64,000 nucleotides of DNA from Planococcus maitriensis (GTDB taxonomy: Bacteria; Bacillota; Bacilli; Bacillales_A; Planococcaceae): positions 372,001 to 436,000 of the forward strand of contig NZ_QLZQ01000001.1 in the NCBI RefSeq assembly GCF_003289925.1. Direction: 5' to 3'. The translations under genes were made by a program, and so were the position numbers. The notes beneath the pieces were generated by a model, which did not search any database, was not told where the DNA came from, and was given only the letters and a program-made list of their open reading frames with translations. Positions 9,004 to 17,671 of this stretch are shown here, piece after piece (the stretch's first letter is position 1; every line of letters starts with the position of its first letter).

Positions 9004-10023
9004 TTACCATTTCGCGTAATGCTCTTCTGCAGAACCTAGCAATTGATGGATTTTCAGTTTCTTGCCGTCTGCATAGCGGACATAGCCATTGTAATAGCCG
9101 AATAATTGATGGACTTCGGATTTCACAAGACGCGCATCCGATTTGGACACGCGCTCGTAGAATGGCGTGAATGTCAATTTGACATCGTCGGTCAGTTTCG
9201 TATGGATCAGCCACGGTTTTTTGAAATCTTCGGGATCGTAGCGGAAAATGACGTCTTCACTGATTTTGGTCATGCGCCCATTGACGAAAAAGGCATTTTC
9301 CGTCATGCCGGTACCGTCTGTCCACTTGCCCCCGAGATTCAAGCCGATCACTTTGCCGAGAGAGCGTTGGGAGGCCATTCCCCAATTCCAGACCGCTTCA
9401 CGCGGCCAGACGCCCCGGCCATAGTCCAATACCGAAAAACTGTCCAATTCATCGAATTCATAGCGCTTAGCCCCGATCTGGACCGTTCCAGTTGTCGGCA
9501 GGGCGTGATGTTTTGCAGTGAACTGGAAGGTTTGGCGATTCCATGGAATCACGACATTCAATGATTCCATGTCTTCCGGATGGGCAATCGTCAGCGAAGC
9601 ATGCAATTTTTCGCCGTCGAAATCAGGCACGGTCACTGCCAATCGGGTTTTGCCATCTTCATAGATGGAATGGACGGACATGTCCGAATGGTGGAACAGT
9701 GAGTTGTCCAATACGCTTTGAGACAAACGCAGGCTCCTCGAATACGGTACCATGACCGTCTTTTCGAAAAAGCGCTGCGTTTCATAGTTAAGGAAATAGA
9801 CAAAGCAGACAGCTGCATAATCCAAGTGGCAGATGGTGGCCGAGAAAACGATCTCATCGCCGAATACGCACCAATAATTCCATTTTTTCTTGCGCAGGAA
9901 ATTGCCTTTCAGGTTGCTTTCGACTATGGGCTTTTTTGCATAGCCGATGGCGCTTGGATTCAATTGGCCTTTGGCATCACATAATTTAACGTGTTCTGTA
10001 AGTTCCCGTTCAACATGTTGCAT
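9004..10023 (-). CDS. DUF2804 family protein
   Basis: A 339-residue protein starting MQHVERELTEHVKLCDAKGQ. It has the DUF2804 pattern I know from Bacillales and actinobacteria: an early LCD-KGxLNPxAxGYAxKP stretch, many Trp/Phe in beta strands, and NWGMASQRSLGKVIGLNLGG around residue 215. The family resembles the lipocalin-like hydroxyneurosporene synthase fold but has no proven activity. The ATG at 10023 has GAGG eight bases upstream; a GTG nine bases earlier is less well placed. It lies downstream of degV on the same strand with a 99-base gap. Confidence 0.8.
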   Translation of the reverse strand: MQHVERELTEHVKLCDAKGQLNPSAIGYAKKPIVESNLKGNFLRKKKWNYWCVFGDEIVFSATICHLDYAAVCFVYFLNYETQRFFEKTVMVPYSRSLRLSQSVLDNSLFHHSDMSVHSIYEDGKTRLAVTVPDFDGEKLHASLTIAHPEDMESLNVVIPWNRQTFQFTAKHHALPTTGTVQIGAKRYEFDELDSFSVLDYGRGVWPREAVWNWGMASQRSLGKVIGLNLGGKWTDGTGMTENAFFVNGRMTKISEDVIFRYDPEDFKKPWLIHTKLTDDVKLTFTPFYERVSKSDARLVKSEVHQLFGYYNGYVRYADGKKLKIHQLLGSAEEHYAKW

Positions 10024-10122
10024 CGAATCCACCTCACTGTCTTCATATGCCCTTATTGTATCAGAAATCCCCAGATTTTCCCGGGGAAATGCTGCAAGAT
10101 GGGGCCAAAGGCCAACTCTGCC

Positions 10123-10986
10123 TTATACGTGCGCAGGCGGCCTTCTCCACATGAATGCCAAGGTGCCTTCTCCGGCATGGACGGCCAGAGAGGAACTCAA
10201 GTTGCCGATCAGCACTTCCGCTTCAGGCGCGAACTTCAAAAGTTCCGCCTTCAATTCTTCGGCCTGTTCAGGGATATGGCCGTGCATGATCTGGAAATAA
10301 TTGATGCCATATTGTTCGTGGTCGGCTTTGGCGCGTTCCAGCAAATAAGAGAGCGCTTTCTTATGGGAACGCACTTTGTCGATCGGCTCAAGCTCGCCTT
10401 TCTCCGTGATCTGGACGATCGGCTTGATCTTTAGGACGCTGCCGATATAATACTGCGCACCGCTCATCCGGCCGCCTTTATACAATTGGCTCAAATTGCC
10501 GATCAGGATGAAATTGCGGAAATTAGCCGTTTCCTGCTCCAGGCGCTGGGTGATTTCTTCAGCAGAAAGCCCTTGGCCCTGAAGTTCCAAACCGCGTTCG
10601 AGAAGGCCGGATAGCCCGTATGACAAAGCGAGGGAATCGACGGTATATACCTTAAAATCCGTCATTTCCGCGCCGGTCATGGAGGATGCGATCGTGCCGC
10701 TCAACTTGGCCGAGGCATGGACAGCGATGGCGCATTCATATTCCTCTTTCAGCTTTTCATAAAGTTCGGCAAATTTCCCCGCGGAAGGCTGGGAAGTTTT
10801 CGGGAAATCCTTCGAACTTTTCATGCGTGCGTACAATTCATCGTTTGAGAGGTCGATGCCGTCATCGATAAATTCTTCCGAGCCGAAATGGATATTCAAC
10901 GGGACGATATAGACATCGGGGTGCGATTTGAATTGTTCTGTCACGTAGCCGGTTGTATCCACAATCCATGCAATTGGTTTCTTCAT
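10123..10986 (-). CDS. DegV family fatty-acid-binding protein
   Basis: A 287-residue DegV/FakB-type protein. These bind a free fatty acid and hold it for phosphorylation by the FakA kinase, feeding exogenous or recycled acyl chains to phospholipid synthesis. The N-terminal motif IAWIVDTTGYVT matches the D-S/T-x-x loop that binds the carboxylate; SKDFPKTSQPSAGKF (about 55-70) and AKLSGT are further family marks. Start: ATG at 10986 after AGGGG. No fakA lies in the window. An acyltransferase (plsY) gene is next door on the same strand, which fits a lipid role. Confidence 0.88.
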   Translation of the reverse strand: MKKPIAWIVDTTGYVTEQFKSHPDVYIVPLNIHFGSEEFIDDGIDLSNDELYARMKSSKDFPKTSQPSAGKFAELYEKLKEEYECAIAVHASAKLSGTIASSMTGAEMTDFKVYTVDSLALSYGLSGLLERGLELQGQGLSAEEITQRLEQETANFRNFILIGNLSQLYKGGRMSGAQYYIGSVLKIKPIVQITEKGELEPIDKVRSHKKALSYLLERAKADHEQYGINYFQIMHGHIPEQAEELKAELLKFAPEAEVLIGNLSSSLAVHAGEGTLAFMWRRPPAHV

Positions 10987-11089
10987 CTATAAAACCCCTA
11001 TCTATTGAGTATTTTGAATAATAAAACTATAACACGGATAATAATATGGTCCTAGTATTCTGGGAGAAAAACCTGCAACAGCGAAACGG

Positions 11090-11665
11090 TCATGCCTTAT
11101 TCGCTGGAAAACGTTTTTCCATGGAAACTTTTAAATCAGCTTTGTGGCGTATCACGATCACAATAATCGCGACAAACAGCGGCCAGACAACCGGCTGTAC
11201 TTGCAAAGCGAAAGCGACGGCGAAAAATGCGCTGAATCCTGCAAGCATCGATAACGTGGCGCTTTTGAGCCACGGGTAGAAAGCGAATGACAAGACGAGC
11301 ATCGCCAAGAACAAATCGGGCGTAAGCCAAAAAGCGACCCCGGCAAAAGTTGAAATGCCCTTGCCGCCGCGGCCTTTGCGCCATAGCGGATAGATATGGC
11401 CGATAACGGCAAGCAACCCGGCGACAGCCACGGACAATAAAGAAAATTCCAGCCAAAATCCTGCCCACACGACGACTGAACCTTTCAGGAAGTCGCCGAG
11501 AAACACCAATAGGGAGGACTTGCGCCCGAGGACGGCCAATGCATTGCGGGCACCGGGATTCCCGCTGCCTGAAGAAGCCAGGTCTACACCTTTCCATTTC
11601 CCTATCCACAATGCAGTCAAAACAGTGCCAAGTAAATAACTGCCTATCCAATACAAAATAACCAT
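11090..11665 (-). CDS. plsY: PlsY-type glycerol-3-phosphate acyltransferase (divergent paralogue)
   Basis: A 191-residue polytopic membrane protein with the three PlsY motifs: GSGNPGARN (about 35-43), GDFLKG (about 57-62) and GHIYPLWRKGRGGKG (about 92-106). PlsY moves an acyl group from acyl-phosphate to glycerol-3-phosphate to make lysophosphatidate. Motif 1 normally reads GSGNxGATN; here the Thr is Arg, and motif 3 has RKGRGGKG where FKGGKG is usual. It may be a second copy with altered specificity while a canonical plsY lies elsewhere. The start has GGAGGGATAAG directly upstream. Confidence 0.85.
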   Translation of the reverse strand: MVILYWIGSYLLGTVLTALWIGKWKGVDLASSGSGNPGARNALAVLGRKSSLLVFLGDFLKGSVVVWAGFWLEFSLLSVAVAGLLAVIGHIYPLWRKGRGGKGISTFAGVAFWLTPDLFLAMLVLSFAFYPWLKSATLSMLAGFSAFFAVAFALQVQPVVWPLFVAIIVIVIRHKADLKVSMEKRFPANKA

Positions 11666-11701
11666 CTTATCCCTCCAGCAAATAAATGCAAATTCATAAA
11701 A

Positions 11702-11730
11702 ATAGCCTCCCCAAATCGGGGGAGGCTATG
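11702..11730 (-). terminator. Terminator after M20 dipeptidase
   Basis: On the minus strand ATAGCCTCCCCC pairs with GGGGAGGCTAT and is followed by a T run, just past the dipeptidase stop. Confidence 0.82.
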
Positions 11731-11734
11731 AAAA

Positions 11735-13114
11735 TTATTGGGCTAATTTTGATGCTTCGAACAAATAATCGCTGATGACGCGAAGCCCTTTATCGAAGTT
11801 TTCCAAATGGAAATGTTCGTTCGGCGCGTGGAAATTTTCCGATGCCAGCCCGAAGCCCATCAAGACGACGGGGAACCCGAGAATTTCATCGAATGCGGCG
11901 ACGATCGGGATCGAGCCGCCCATGCGCGTGAAGGCGGTCGGCACTTGGTACACTTTTTCATAGGAGCGGCCCGCCGCCTGGATGGCCGGATGGTCATATG
12001 GCGTCAGGAATGGCTTGCCTTTATCGAATTCGGTGATGTCGACCGTGACACCCGCTGGCTTATGCGCTTCAACATGCGCTTTCAGCTTGGCGATGATGTC
12101 ATCCGGATCTTGGTCAGGCACGAGGCGGCAAGTGATCTTAGAGCTGGCTTCTGCCGGCAAGACGGTCTTGATGCCTTCCCCGGAAAATCCGCCGGTGATG
12201 CCATTGACTTCGAGCGTCGGGCGGATCCATGTGCGTTCGACGAACGAATAGCCTTTTTCGCCGAAATCTTCCGTAATGCCGATTGCCTGTTTTTCATTTT
12301 CCAAATCGAAATCAAGCGCGGCGAATTCCGCGCGTTCCGCGTCCGAGACGGGACGGACATCGTCATAGAAGCCTTCCACTTGGATGACGCCTTCTTTATC
12401 GCGAAACGATTCAAGGATTTCCACGATGGCGTGGAGCGGGTTCTGGACAGCGCCGCCGTAAAGGCCGGAATGCAGGTCGCCTTTGGGGCCTTTGACGTCG
12501 ATCTGGATGCCGGCGAGACCGCGCAGCCCGTAGCAGACAGCCGGTCGCCCGGGGCCTTGCATGCCTGTGTCGGAAATGACGATGATGTCAGCCGACAGTT
12601 TTTCTTTATTGTCTTCGACGTATTTCGGCAAGCTCGGGCTGCCGATCTCTTCTTCGCCTTCAAGGATGAATTTGATGTTGACGGGAAGTTCGCCGTTCAA
12701 ATCAAGCAAAGCTTCGACTGCTTTCATATGCATGAACACTTGGCCTTTATCATCGCTTGCGCCGCGTGCATACAATTTATTGTCACGCACATGCGGGTCG
12801 AAAGGCGGTGTTTCCCATAAGTGGAGCGGGTCGACCGGCTGGACATCGTAATGGCCGTAGACGAGGATTGTCGGTTTCCCTTCGGCGTGGAGCCAGTCGG
12901 CGTAGACGACCGGATGGCCATCGGTTTCATCGATGCTGGCATTTTCAAGGCCTGCTTTCGTCAATGATTTAATAAGCCATTCCGCGCCTTTTTGCATATC
13001 CGCTTTATGTTCGGAAAGGGAGCTGACGGATGGAATGCGCAGAAAGTTTTTCAATTCTTCGAGATGGGCCTGGCGGTGATCTTTGAAGTACTTATCGATT
13101 TGTGTGGCGTTCAT
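11735..13114 (-). CDS. M20 family dipeptidase
   Basis: A 459-residue cytosolic zinc peptidase of the M20 family (CNDP/PepV-like branch) that cleaves dipeptides. The metal-site motifs are visible: VYGHYDVQPVD with the first His/Asp (about 85-95), then GASDDKGQ, the catalytic EGEEEIGS (about 150-157) and a bound His near the end (ASENFHAPNEH). The lid or dimerisation domain lies between residues 215 and 335 (SGLYGGAVQNP). The start MNATQIDKYFKDH has AGGGA seven bases upstream. It is transcribed alone, divergently from the CNNM gene. Confidence 0.9.
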   Translation of the reverse strand: MNATQIDKYFKDHRQAHLEELKNFLRIPSVSSLSEHKADMQKGAEWLIKSLTKAGLENASIDETDGHPVVYADWLHAEGKPTILVYGHYDVQPVDPLHLWETPPFDPHVRDNKLYARGASDDKGQVFMHMKAVEALLDLNGELPVNIKFILEGEEEIGSPSLPKYVEDNKEKLSADIIVISDTGMQGPGRPAVCYGLRGLAGIQIDVKGPKGDLHSGLYGGAVQNPLHAIVEILESFRDKEGVIQVEGFYDDVRPVSDAERAEFAALDFDLENEKQAIGITEDFGEKGYSFVERTWIRPTLEVNGITGGFSGEGIKTVLPAEASSKITCRLVPDQDPDDIIAKLKAHVEAHKPAGVTVDITEFDKGKPFLTPYDHPAIQAAGRSYEKVYQVPTAFTRMGGSIPIVAAFDEILGFPVVLMGFGLASENFHAPNEHFHLENFDKGLRVISDYLFEASKLAQ

Positions 13115-13264
13115 AAAATCCCTGCTTTCCAGTATTTTTAGTATGTGGAAATTATAGCATAGCTAAGTTGTCCTTTTCGACAAGAGGAAAAATGCTGTGG
13201 TATTATGGATAATACGGAAACAGTTCGAAAAAATTTGATATGTATTTTACTGGAGGAAGTAAAT

Positions 13265-14539
13265 TTGTTTATAGCATTGGCATTATTTCTGATCATGTCG
13301 TTTTTCCTGTCGGGAAGCGAAACGGCACTCACGGCGGTTAATAGGATGAAGGTCCATCTTCGCGCGGAGCAGGGGGATATCAAATCCCAGAAGCTCGAAA
13401 AATTGATCGCGAAGCCGGACCGGATGATCACGACTATTTTGATCGGTAATAATATTTCCAATATCATGCTGCCTACGCTCGTCACGACCATCGCCATTAC
13501 GGAAGGATGGGAGGTCGGATTGGCGACAGCCATCTTGACGGTTGTCCTCATCATTTTCGGTGAAGTTTTGCCGAAGACCATTGCCGCGACTTTTGCGGAT
13601 AAAATCGCTTATATCGTTGCGCCTATCATTTCATTCCTGGTGGTTATCTTTAAACCGTTGACGTGGCTGCTTGCGCAGTTTACGAATATCTTCATCCGCA
13701 TCATCTCCAAAGGCAGCGTCAAAGAAGCGACGATGACCAAAGAAGAGCTGCGCACGATGGTCGATATTGCGTCGACAGAAGGAACCTTTGAAGCCGACGA
13801 ATCGGAACGTATCAAAGGGGTGCTCGACTTTCCACATAAAGACGTGTCGGATGTCATGTCGACACACCGCACGGACACGGTCGGCATTTCCATAGAGATG
13901 ACCTACGAAGAAGTCCGCGACTTGATTTTGGATTCTTCATATACGCGTTACCCTGTCTATGAAGAAAGCATGGACAATGTCGTTGGGTTGTTCTATTCCA
14001 AAAAACTCATCGAATGGTCGATGAACCCGAACTTGACCTTAGCGGAATTGATGGATGACAATCCATTATTCGTCGTGCAATCGGTGAGCGTCGAAAAAGT
14101 ATTCAAATTGATGATGGCAAAGAAAAAGCATATGGCTGTCATCTTGGACGAGTACGGTGGAACGCTCGGGATCGTCACGCACGAAGACATTATCGAGGAA
14201 ATGATCGGCCAGGACATTGAAGACGAGACGGATGCCGAAGACGATGAACTGGTCTTTGAAATCAACGACAGCCAATTGTCATGCCATGGCCGCCTGGAAA
14301 TTGAAGATGTCAATGAAATGTTCGGAGTCGAAGTGCCGGAAGACCATGACACGATTGCTGGCTTTGTCATGCAGCAGCTTGGCCATGTGCCGGAAGTCGG
14401 CGAAGAATTCACTTACGAAAACTTGCACGTAGTCGTCAATGAAATGGACAGAAACCGCATCGAGCGGCTGACGATCACAAAACTCGCTGAACCTGAAGAA
14501 CGGGAAACGATCAGCGAAAACGCAGCCAAAAGACAATAA
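13265..14539 (+). CDS. CNNM/CorC-type membrane protein (hemolysin C family)
   Basis: A 424-residue protein with an N-terminal CNNM membrane domain (about 1-185: four helices, FLSGSETALTAVNRMKVH motif), a pair of CBS domains (about 200-325: MSTHRTDTVGISIEM, KHMAVILDEYGGTLGIVTHED) and a C-terminal CorC_HlyC transporter-associated domain (about 340-420). Such proteins act in magnesium or cobalt export and sensing of adenosine nucleotides. The start is the TTG at 13265, eight bases after GGAGG; the ATG at 13205 lies upstream of this site and is probably not used. A terminator follows. Confidence 0.9.
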   Translation: MFIALALFLIMSFFLSGSETALTAVNRMKVHLRAEQGDIKSQKLEKLIAKPDRMITTILIGNNISNIMLPTLVTTIAITEGWEVGLATAILTVVLIIFGEVLPKTIAATFADKIAYIVAPIISFLVVIFKPLTWLLAQFTNIFIRIISKGSVKEATMTKEELRTMVDIASTEGTFEADESERIKGVLDFPHKDVSDVMSTHRTDTVGISIEMTYEEVRDLILDSSYTRYPVYEESMDNVVGLFYSKKLIEWSMNPNLTLAELMDDNPLFVVQSVSVEKVFKLMMAKKKHMAVILDEYGGTLGIVTHEDIIEEMIGQDIEDETDAEDDELVFEINDSQLSCHGRLEIEDVNEMFGVEVPEDHDTIAGFVMQQLGHVPEVGEEFTYENLHVVVNEMDRNRIERLTITKLAEPEERETISENAAKRQ

Positions 14540-14544
14540 GCAAA

Positions 14545-14576
14545 AGTCGTCCCGAATGTGGGGCGGCTTTTTTATT
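14545..14576 (+). terminator. Terminator after CNNM gene
   Basis: AAAGTCGTCCC pairs with GGGGCGGCTTT (one G-T pair), followed by a T run. Confidence 0.75.
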
Positions 14577-14577
14577 T

Positions 14578-14593
14578 CTTACAACATTGTAAG
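14578..14593. promoter_or_regulatory. Inverted repeat upstream of ECF sigma gene
   Basis: CTTACAA and TTGTAAG, separated by CA, form a perfect 16-base dyad 84 bases before the sigma gene start. The A/T-rich arms have the look of a repressor or two-component operator. Confidence 0.4.
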
Positions 14594-14676
14594 GAGACTG
14601 AAAGAGGGAACGATAGAGCGTAAGCCGAAACTCAGGCACAATAAGGGCATAAGATCACCGGACGGAGGTAACACCG

Positions 14677-15213
14677 ATGGAAGAGCTATATGCCGAATAT
14701 AACCGCTATATCTATCATTTATGCCTGAAACTTACCCGCAACAAAGCCGAAGCAGAAGACTTGATGCAGGAAGTATGGCTGAAAGTAGTACGCTACGAAT
14801 CATCAATCGCTGAAGTCGACCATGCCAAAGCCTGGCTGACGACCATTTGCATGAATACATTCCGTGACCGCTACCGCAAAAACGTGCGCCGCAGCAAACA
14901 CATCGCCAACCAGCCGGAAGGGCTTGACGTCTCGCTGCTGGATTTGATCCCAACCGATGAGACCGGGACAGCTGAATTATTGGAAAAACAAGATGTCTCT
15001 GTCATGATCCGCCACAAGATTTCGGAACTGGATGCGATTTACCGGACGACGATCGTTTACTTTTACGTCCATCAATATTCACTCGTTGAAATCGCAGAGA
15101 CGATGAAAGTATCGATCGGTACGGTGAAATCCCGCCTGCACCGAGGCAAACAGCGCTTGAAAGACATGCTCATGGAAGACGTAAGAACACGCGAATACGT
15201 CGTAATTGCCTAA
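14677..15213 (+). CDS. ECF-type RNA polymerase sigma factor
   Basis: A 178-residue sigma-70 family protein. Region 2 (about 5-75) contains LTRNKAEAEDLMQEVWLKVV, which binds core enzyme and the -10 element; region 4 (about 115-168) ends in a helix-turn-helix SLVEIAETMKVSIGTVKSRL that reads the -35. There is no region 1 or 3, as in ECF factors. The ATG has GGAGG eight bases upstream. Unlike most ECF genes it has no anti-sigma gene next to it; the following gene is a PLD-like protein on the same strand, 110 bases away and behind a terminator-like element. Confidence 0.9.
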   Translation: MEELYAEYNRYIYHLCLKLTRNKAEAEDLMQEVWLKVVRYESSIAEVDHAKAWLTTICMNTFRDRYRKNVRRSKHIANQPEGLDVSLLDLIPTDETGTAELLEKQDVSVMIRHKISELDAIYRTTIVYFYVHQYSLVEIAETMKVSIGTVKSRLHRGKQRLKDMLMEDVRTREYVVIA

Positions 15214-15215
15214 TA

Positions 15216-15253
15216 TACTCCGAACCCCAGCCGAATAGTGGCTGGGGTTTTGA
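15216..15253 (+). terminator. Probable terminator after sigma gene
   Basis: AACCCCAGCC and GGCTGGGGTT form a ten-base stem around GAATAGT with a TTTT beyond, shortly after the stop. Confidence 0.7.
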
Positions 15254-15323
15254 TATGGAAAATAATAACTGATATTTTTCTGTGGCCCTTCCGCTTATAA
15301 TGAAGCAAAGGGGCGGGAACTTA

Positions 15324-16772
15324 ATGAAAAAAATCAAGAATTACAGCAAGCGTCGACGCATTATCATGGGTGTCGTGGGAGTGCTTGCTGCGCTGTACAT
15401 AATTGTCATCATTTGGCATACGTTTAAACCCTTGCCGGAAGGCGTGTCATTCGCAGGCGAGCTGCACAGTGCCGAGCAAGTGGAGATGATTTATGACCTC
15501 AGTTTTGCGCAGGATAAAAACGGCAAGGGCTTGCAACATGAAATGAGGATTTTTGATGAAATTAACGGTTTGATCAATCGGGCGGACGAATTTTTAGTCC
15601 TCGATTTTTTCTTATTCGATAATTTCAATGACCAGGACGAAGAGTTTCCTGCCATTGCGGAACGTTTGGCCGATCACTTGATAGCAAAAAAGCAGGAAAA
15701 TCCGGATTTTCAAATTTATTTTATTTCGGACCCGTTGAACACGGGTTATGGGTCGTACGACAGCCTCCTTCTTTCTGCACTTGAAGCGGAAGGGATAGAA
15801 GTCATCCTGACAGACCTCGACAAATTACGCGATTCGATGCCGCTGTATTCAGGGCTTTACCGTGTGATTTTCCAATGGTTCGATATCGACGGAAAAGGCT
15901 GGATAAAAAATGGGATGTCGAGCGATGCTCCCGATATGACACTCTCGTCCTATATGAAGTTGATGAATGTTAAGGCGAATCATCGCAAAACCATCATTTC
16001 TGAAAAAGAGGCGATTGTCAGCTCCGCCAATCCGCATAACGTAAGTGGCTTCCACGGCAATATGGCTTTTCGGGTGAGCGGGCCTGTACTAGACGATATG
16101 CTCGAAGCTGAAGAAGCGGTATCCCACATGTCTGGAGGCCCCGATTTCCCGCGGGCACAGGCGCCTGAACAGCAGGGAGAGTACGGTGTTCAATACGTCA
16201 CCGAACGCCAAGTGCAAAAAGCTTTGCTGGAGCATATCAATGATACCGAGCCGGGCGACAGCATCCGCATGGCCATGTTTTATTTGTCCGAAAGCGATAT
16301 TATGGACAGTTTGGTCGAGGCTACCAACCGGGGAGTGGATGTCCGGCTCGTGCTGGACCCCAATGCGAACGCATTCGGAAACGAAAAGACCGGGTTGCCT
16401 AACCGCCCCGCGGTCCACGAAATGCGCGCCGCAACCGATGATGAAATGCAAGTGCGCTGGTACAACGCTGTGATCGGGCAATTCCATACAAAAGCGACAA
16501 TGATCAAGAAACAGGAAGAAACGGTCATTGTCAGCGGAGCAGCCAATCTGACAGAAAGGGCCTTAAGGGATTATAACCTGGAAGCGGATATCCTGATCAA
16601 AGCGCCGACCGACAGCGAACTGGTCGGGGATCTCAACACTTATTTCGACCGGCTTTGGGACAATGAAGATGCTCTTTATACGCTGGATGTAGAAGAATAT
16701 CAAGACGACTTCACCTTCTGGCAGCGCGGCATCTATAACTTCCAAAAACTCTTCAAGCTGACGACTTATTGA
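15324..16772 (+). CDS. Phospholipase D family protein (cardiolipin synthase-like)
   Basis: A 482-residue protein with one N-terminal membrane anchor (about 12-32, IIMGVVGVLAALYIIVIIW) and two PLD active-site motifs: NHRKTIISE with His near 219, and FHTKATMIKK with His near 388 followed by SGAANLTERAL. Two HKD halves in one chain form one phosphatidyltransferase or phosphodiesterase site. The first motif reads HRKxxxxxE, where the usual third acidic residue is shifted, so phospholipid chemistry is likely but the exact reaction is not. The start at 15324 follows AGGGGCGGG. The gene is alone; a 1.1-kb repeat island follows. Confidence 0.82.
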   Translation: MKKIKNYSKRRRIIMGVVGVLAALYIIVIIWHTFKPLPEGVSFAGELHSAEQVEMIYDLSFAQDKNGKGLQHEMRIFDEINGLINRADEFLVLDFFLFDNFNDQDEEFPAIAERLADHLIAKKQENPDFQIYFISDPLNTGYGSYDSLLLSALEAEGIEVILTDLDKLRDSMPLYSGLYRVIFQWFDIDGKGWIKNGMSSDAPDMTLSSYMKLMNVKANHRKTIISEKEAIVSSANPHNVSGFHGNMAFRVSGPVLDDMLEAEEAVSHMSGGPDFPRAQAPEQQGEYGVQYVTERQVQKALLEHINDTEPGDSIRMAMFYLSESDIMDSLVEATNRGVDVRLVLDPNANAFGNEKTGLPNRPAVHEMRAATDDEMQVRWYNAVIGQFHTKATMIKKQEETVIVSGAANLTERALRDYNLEADILIKAPTDSELVGDLNTYFDRLWDNEDALYTLDVEEYQDDFTFWQRGIYNFQKLFKLTTY

Positions 16773-16822
16773 AAATAAATAAGTAAGTAATATGAGAAAC
16801 AGAGTAAGTATGAATAGCTTGT

Positions 16823-16960
16823 GCTATTCGACTGCGTTCCATGGGCACGCTTTCCGGAGGGCTCGCATTGAGCCGCTTCGTCGCTGCGCTCCTGCAGGGT
16901 CTCAATTGTCTCGCTGATCCTCCCGGAGTCGGCCCCTTCCACTCCGTCTCTATTTTAGAG
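16823..16960 (+). repeat. Intergenic repeat R1, copy A
   Basis: Copy A of an approximately 140-base GC-rich element. It begins GCTATTCGACTGCG and ends CTCCGTCTCTATTTTAGAG. Inside, TTTCCGGAGGGCTC and CATTGAGCC are mirrored imperfectly by GGTCTCAAT and CCTCCCGGAG, so the single strand can fold into an imperfect hairpin. The same body is found at 35081-35280 and related ends, inverted, at 56955-57093. No protein frame is shared. Confidence 0.8.
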
Positions 16961-17104
16961 CGAAAAATCATTTCTTCGGTCCACTCAGAAGAAGTTGTGA
17001 AAAAGCACTACACTCTGTAACTTGCTTCATTCAGATAGAAGGAAATGATGTCACGATTCTCCACTCACATAATAAAAAACCTTCTATTCAATAATCTGCT
17101 TGCC
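16961..17104. other. AT-rich spacer between R1-A and the R2 array
   Basis: About 140 bases between the two repeat families with no gene, no clear promoter and no similarity to the spacer at the other island. Confidence 0.5.
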
Positions 17105-17347
17105 AGTCGCTAGATTCAGGGAAGCGATTCCCCCGCTAGCCGGCAACTACCTAAAGAAGCAGATCTATTTAAACGCACCGGAATCAATGAAATCTTCAAG
17201 CCGGCCAGCGCCAAGGGTGAGCCGATGCAATAAGACAGGCGTTTTTCCTGGCTTATTGCAAGAGGCCAACCCAAAGCCGGGCGGCGATTAATAAGCTGAA
17301 GCAAAATAAAGGTTAGGAACGAGTCCACAATCAAACTCTAATATCTC
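17105..17347 (+). repeat. Structured repeat R2, copy 1
   Basis: First of three tandem copies (unit about 243 bases, beginning AGTCG). Visible nested folding: hairpin GGGAA-GCGA-TTCCC at 17119-17132 with a GNRA-type loop; CTAGCCGGC (17136-17144) with GCCGGCCAG (17200-17208); GGGT/GCC (17215-17223) with GGC/ACCC (17264-17272); and TGCAATAAG plus CAGG (17226-17239) with CCTG plus CTTATTGCA (17247-17260). The pairs are preserved in other copies by compensating changes. It has no open frame conserved across copies. The element could be a noncoding RNA or the folded end of a mobile element. Confidence 0.75.
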
Positions 17348-17671
17348 AGTCGAAACTAGACCAGGGAAGCGATTTCCACACTAACCGGCAACTCGTACAG
17401 AAGCAGATCTGATTAAACGCACCCCCATCAATGAAGTCTTCAAGCCGGCCAGCGCCAAGGGTGAGCCGAAGCAGTAAGTGAAAGCTGCATCCAATCATCA
17501 TATAAAACGGCTTGCTCAACTTTCGCTACGCTCAAGCATCACAGATGAATTGGCTCAACTTCCTTTCGCCAATTCATTACTGCCAGAGGCCAACCCAAAG
17601 CCGGGCGGCGACTAGTGAGCTGAAGCAAAATGGAGGTTGGGAACGATTCCACAAACAAACTCTAATATCTC
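17348..17671 (+). repeat. Structured repeat R2, copy 2, with insert
   Basis: Second copy, 324 bases because an approximately 90-base insert (about 17481-17572) enlarges the tip of the central hairpin. The hairpin stem is kept: GCAGTAA (17471-17477) pairs with TTACTGC (17577-17583), where copy 1 has GCAATAA/TTATTGC, a compensated A-T to G-C change. The insert holds its own nine-base hairpin, ATGAATTGG with CCAATTCAT, and resembles a segment inserted into R1 copy B. Confidence 0.75.

Noticed and set aside
11807-12820. Plus-strand frame of 337 codons
   Set aside because: Antisense shadow of the M20 dipeptidase.
16764-16784. ACTTATT/AATAAGT stem at the PLD gene stop as a terminator
   Set aside because: A-T-only stem with no T run; too weak to call.
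17100-17291. Plus-strand frame of 63 codons over R2 copy 1
   Set aside because: The matching part of copy 3 is open in a different frame; base changes follow stem pairing and not codons.
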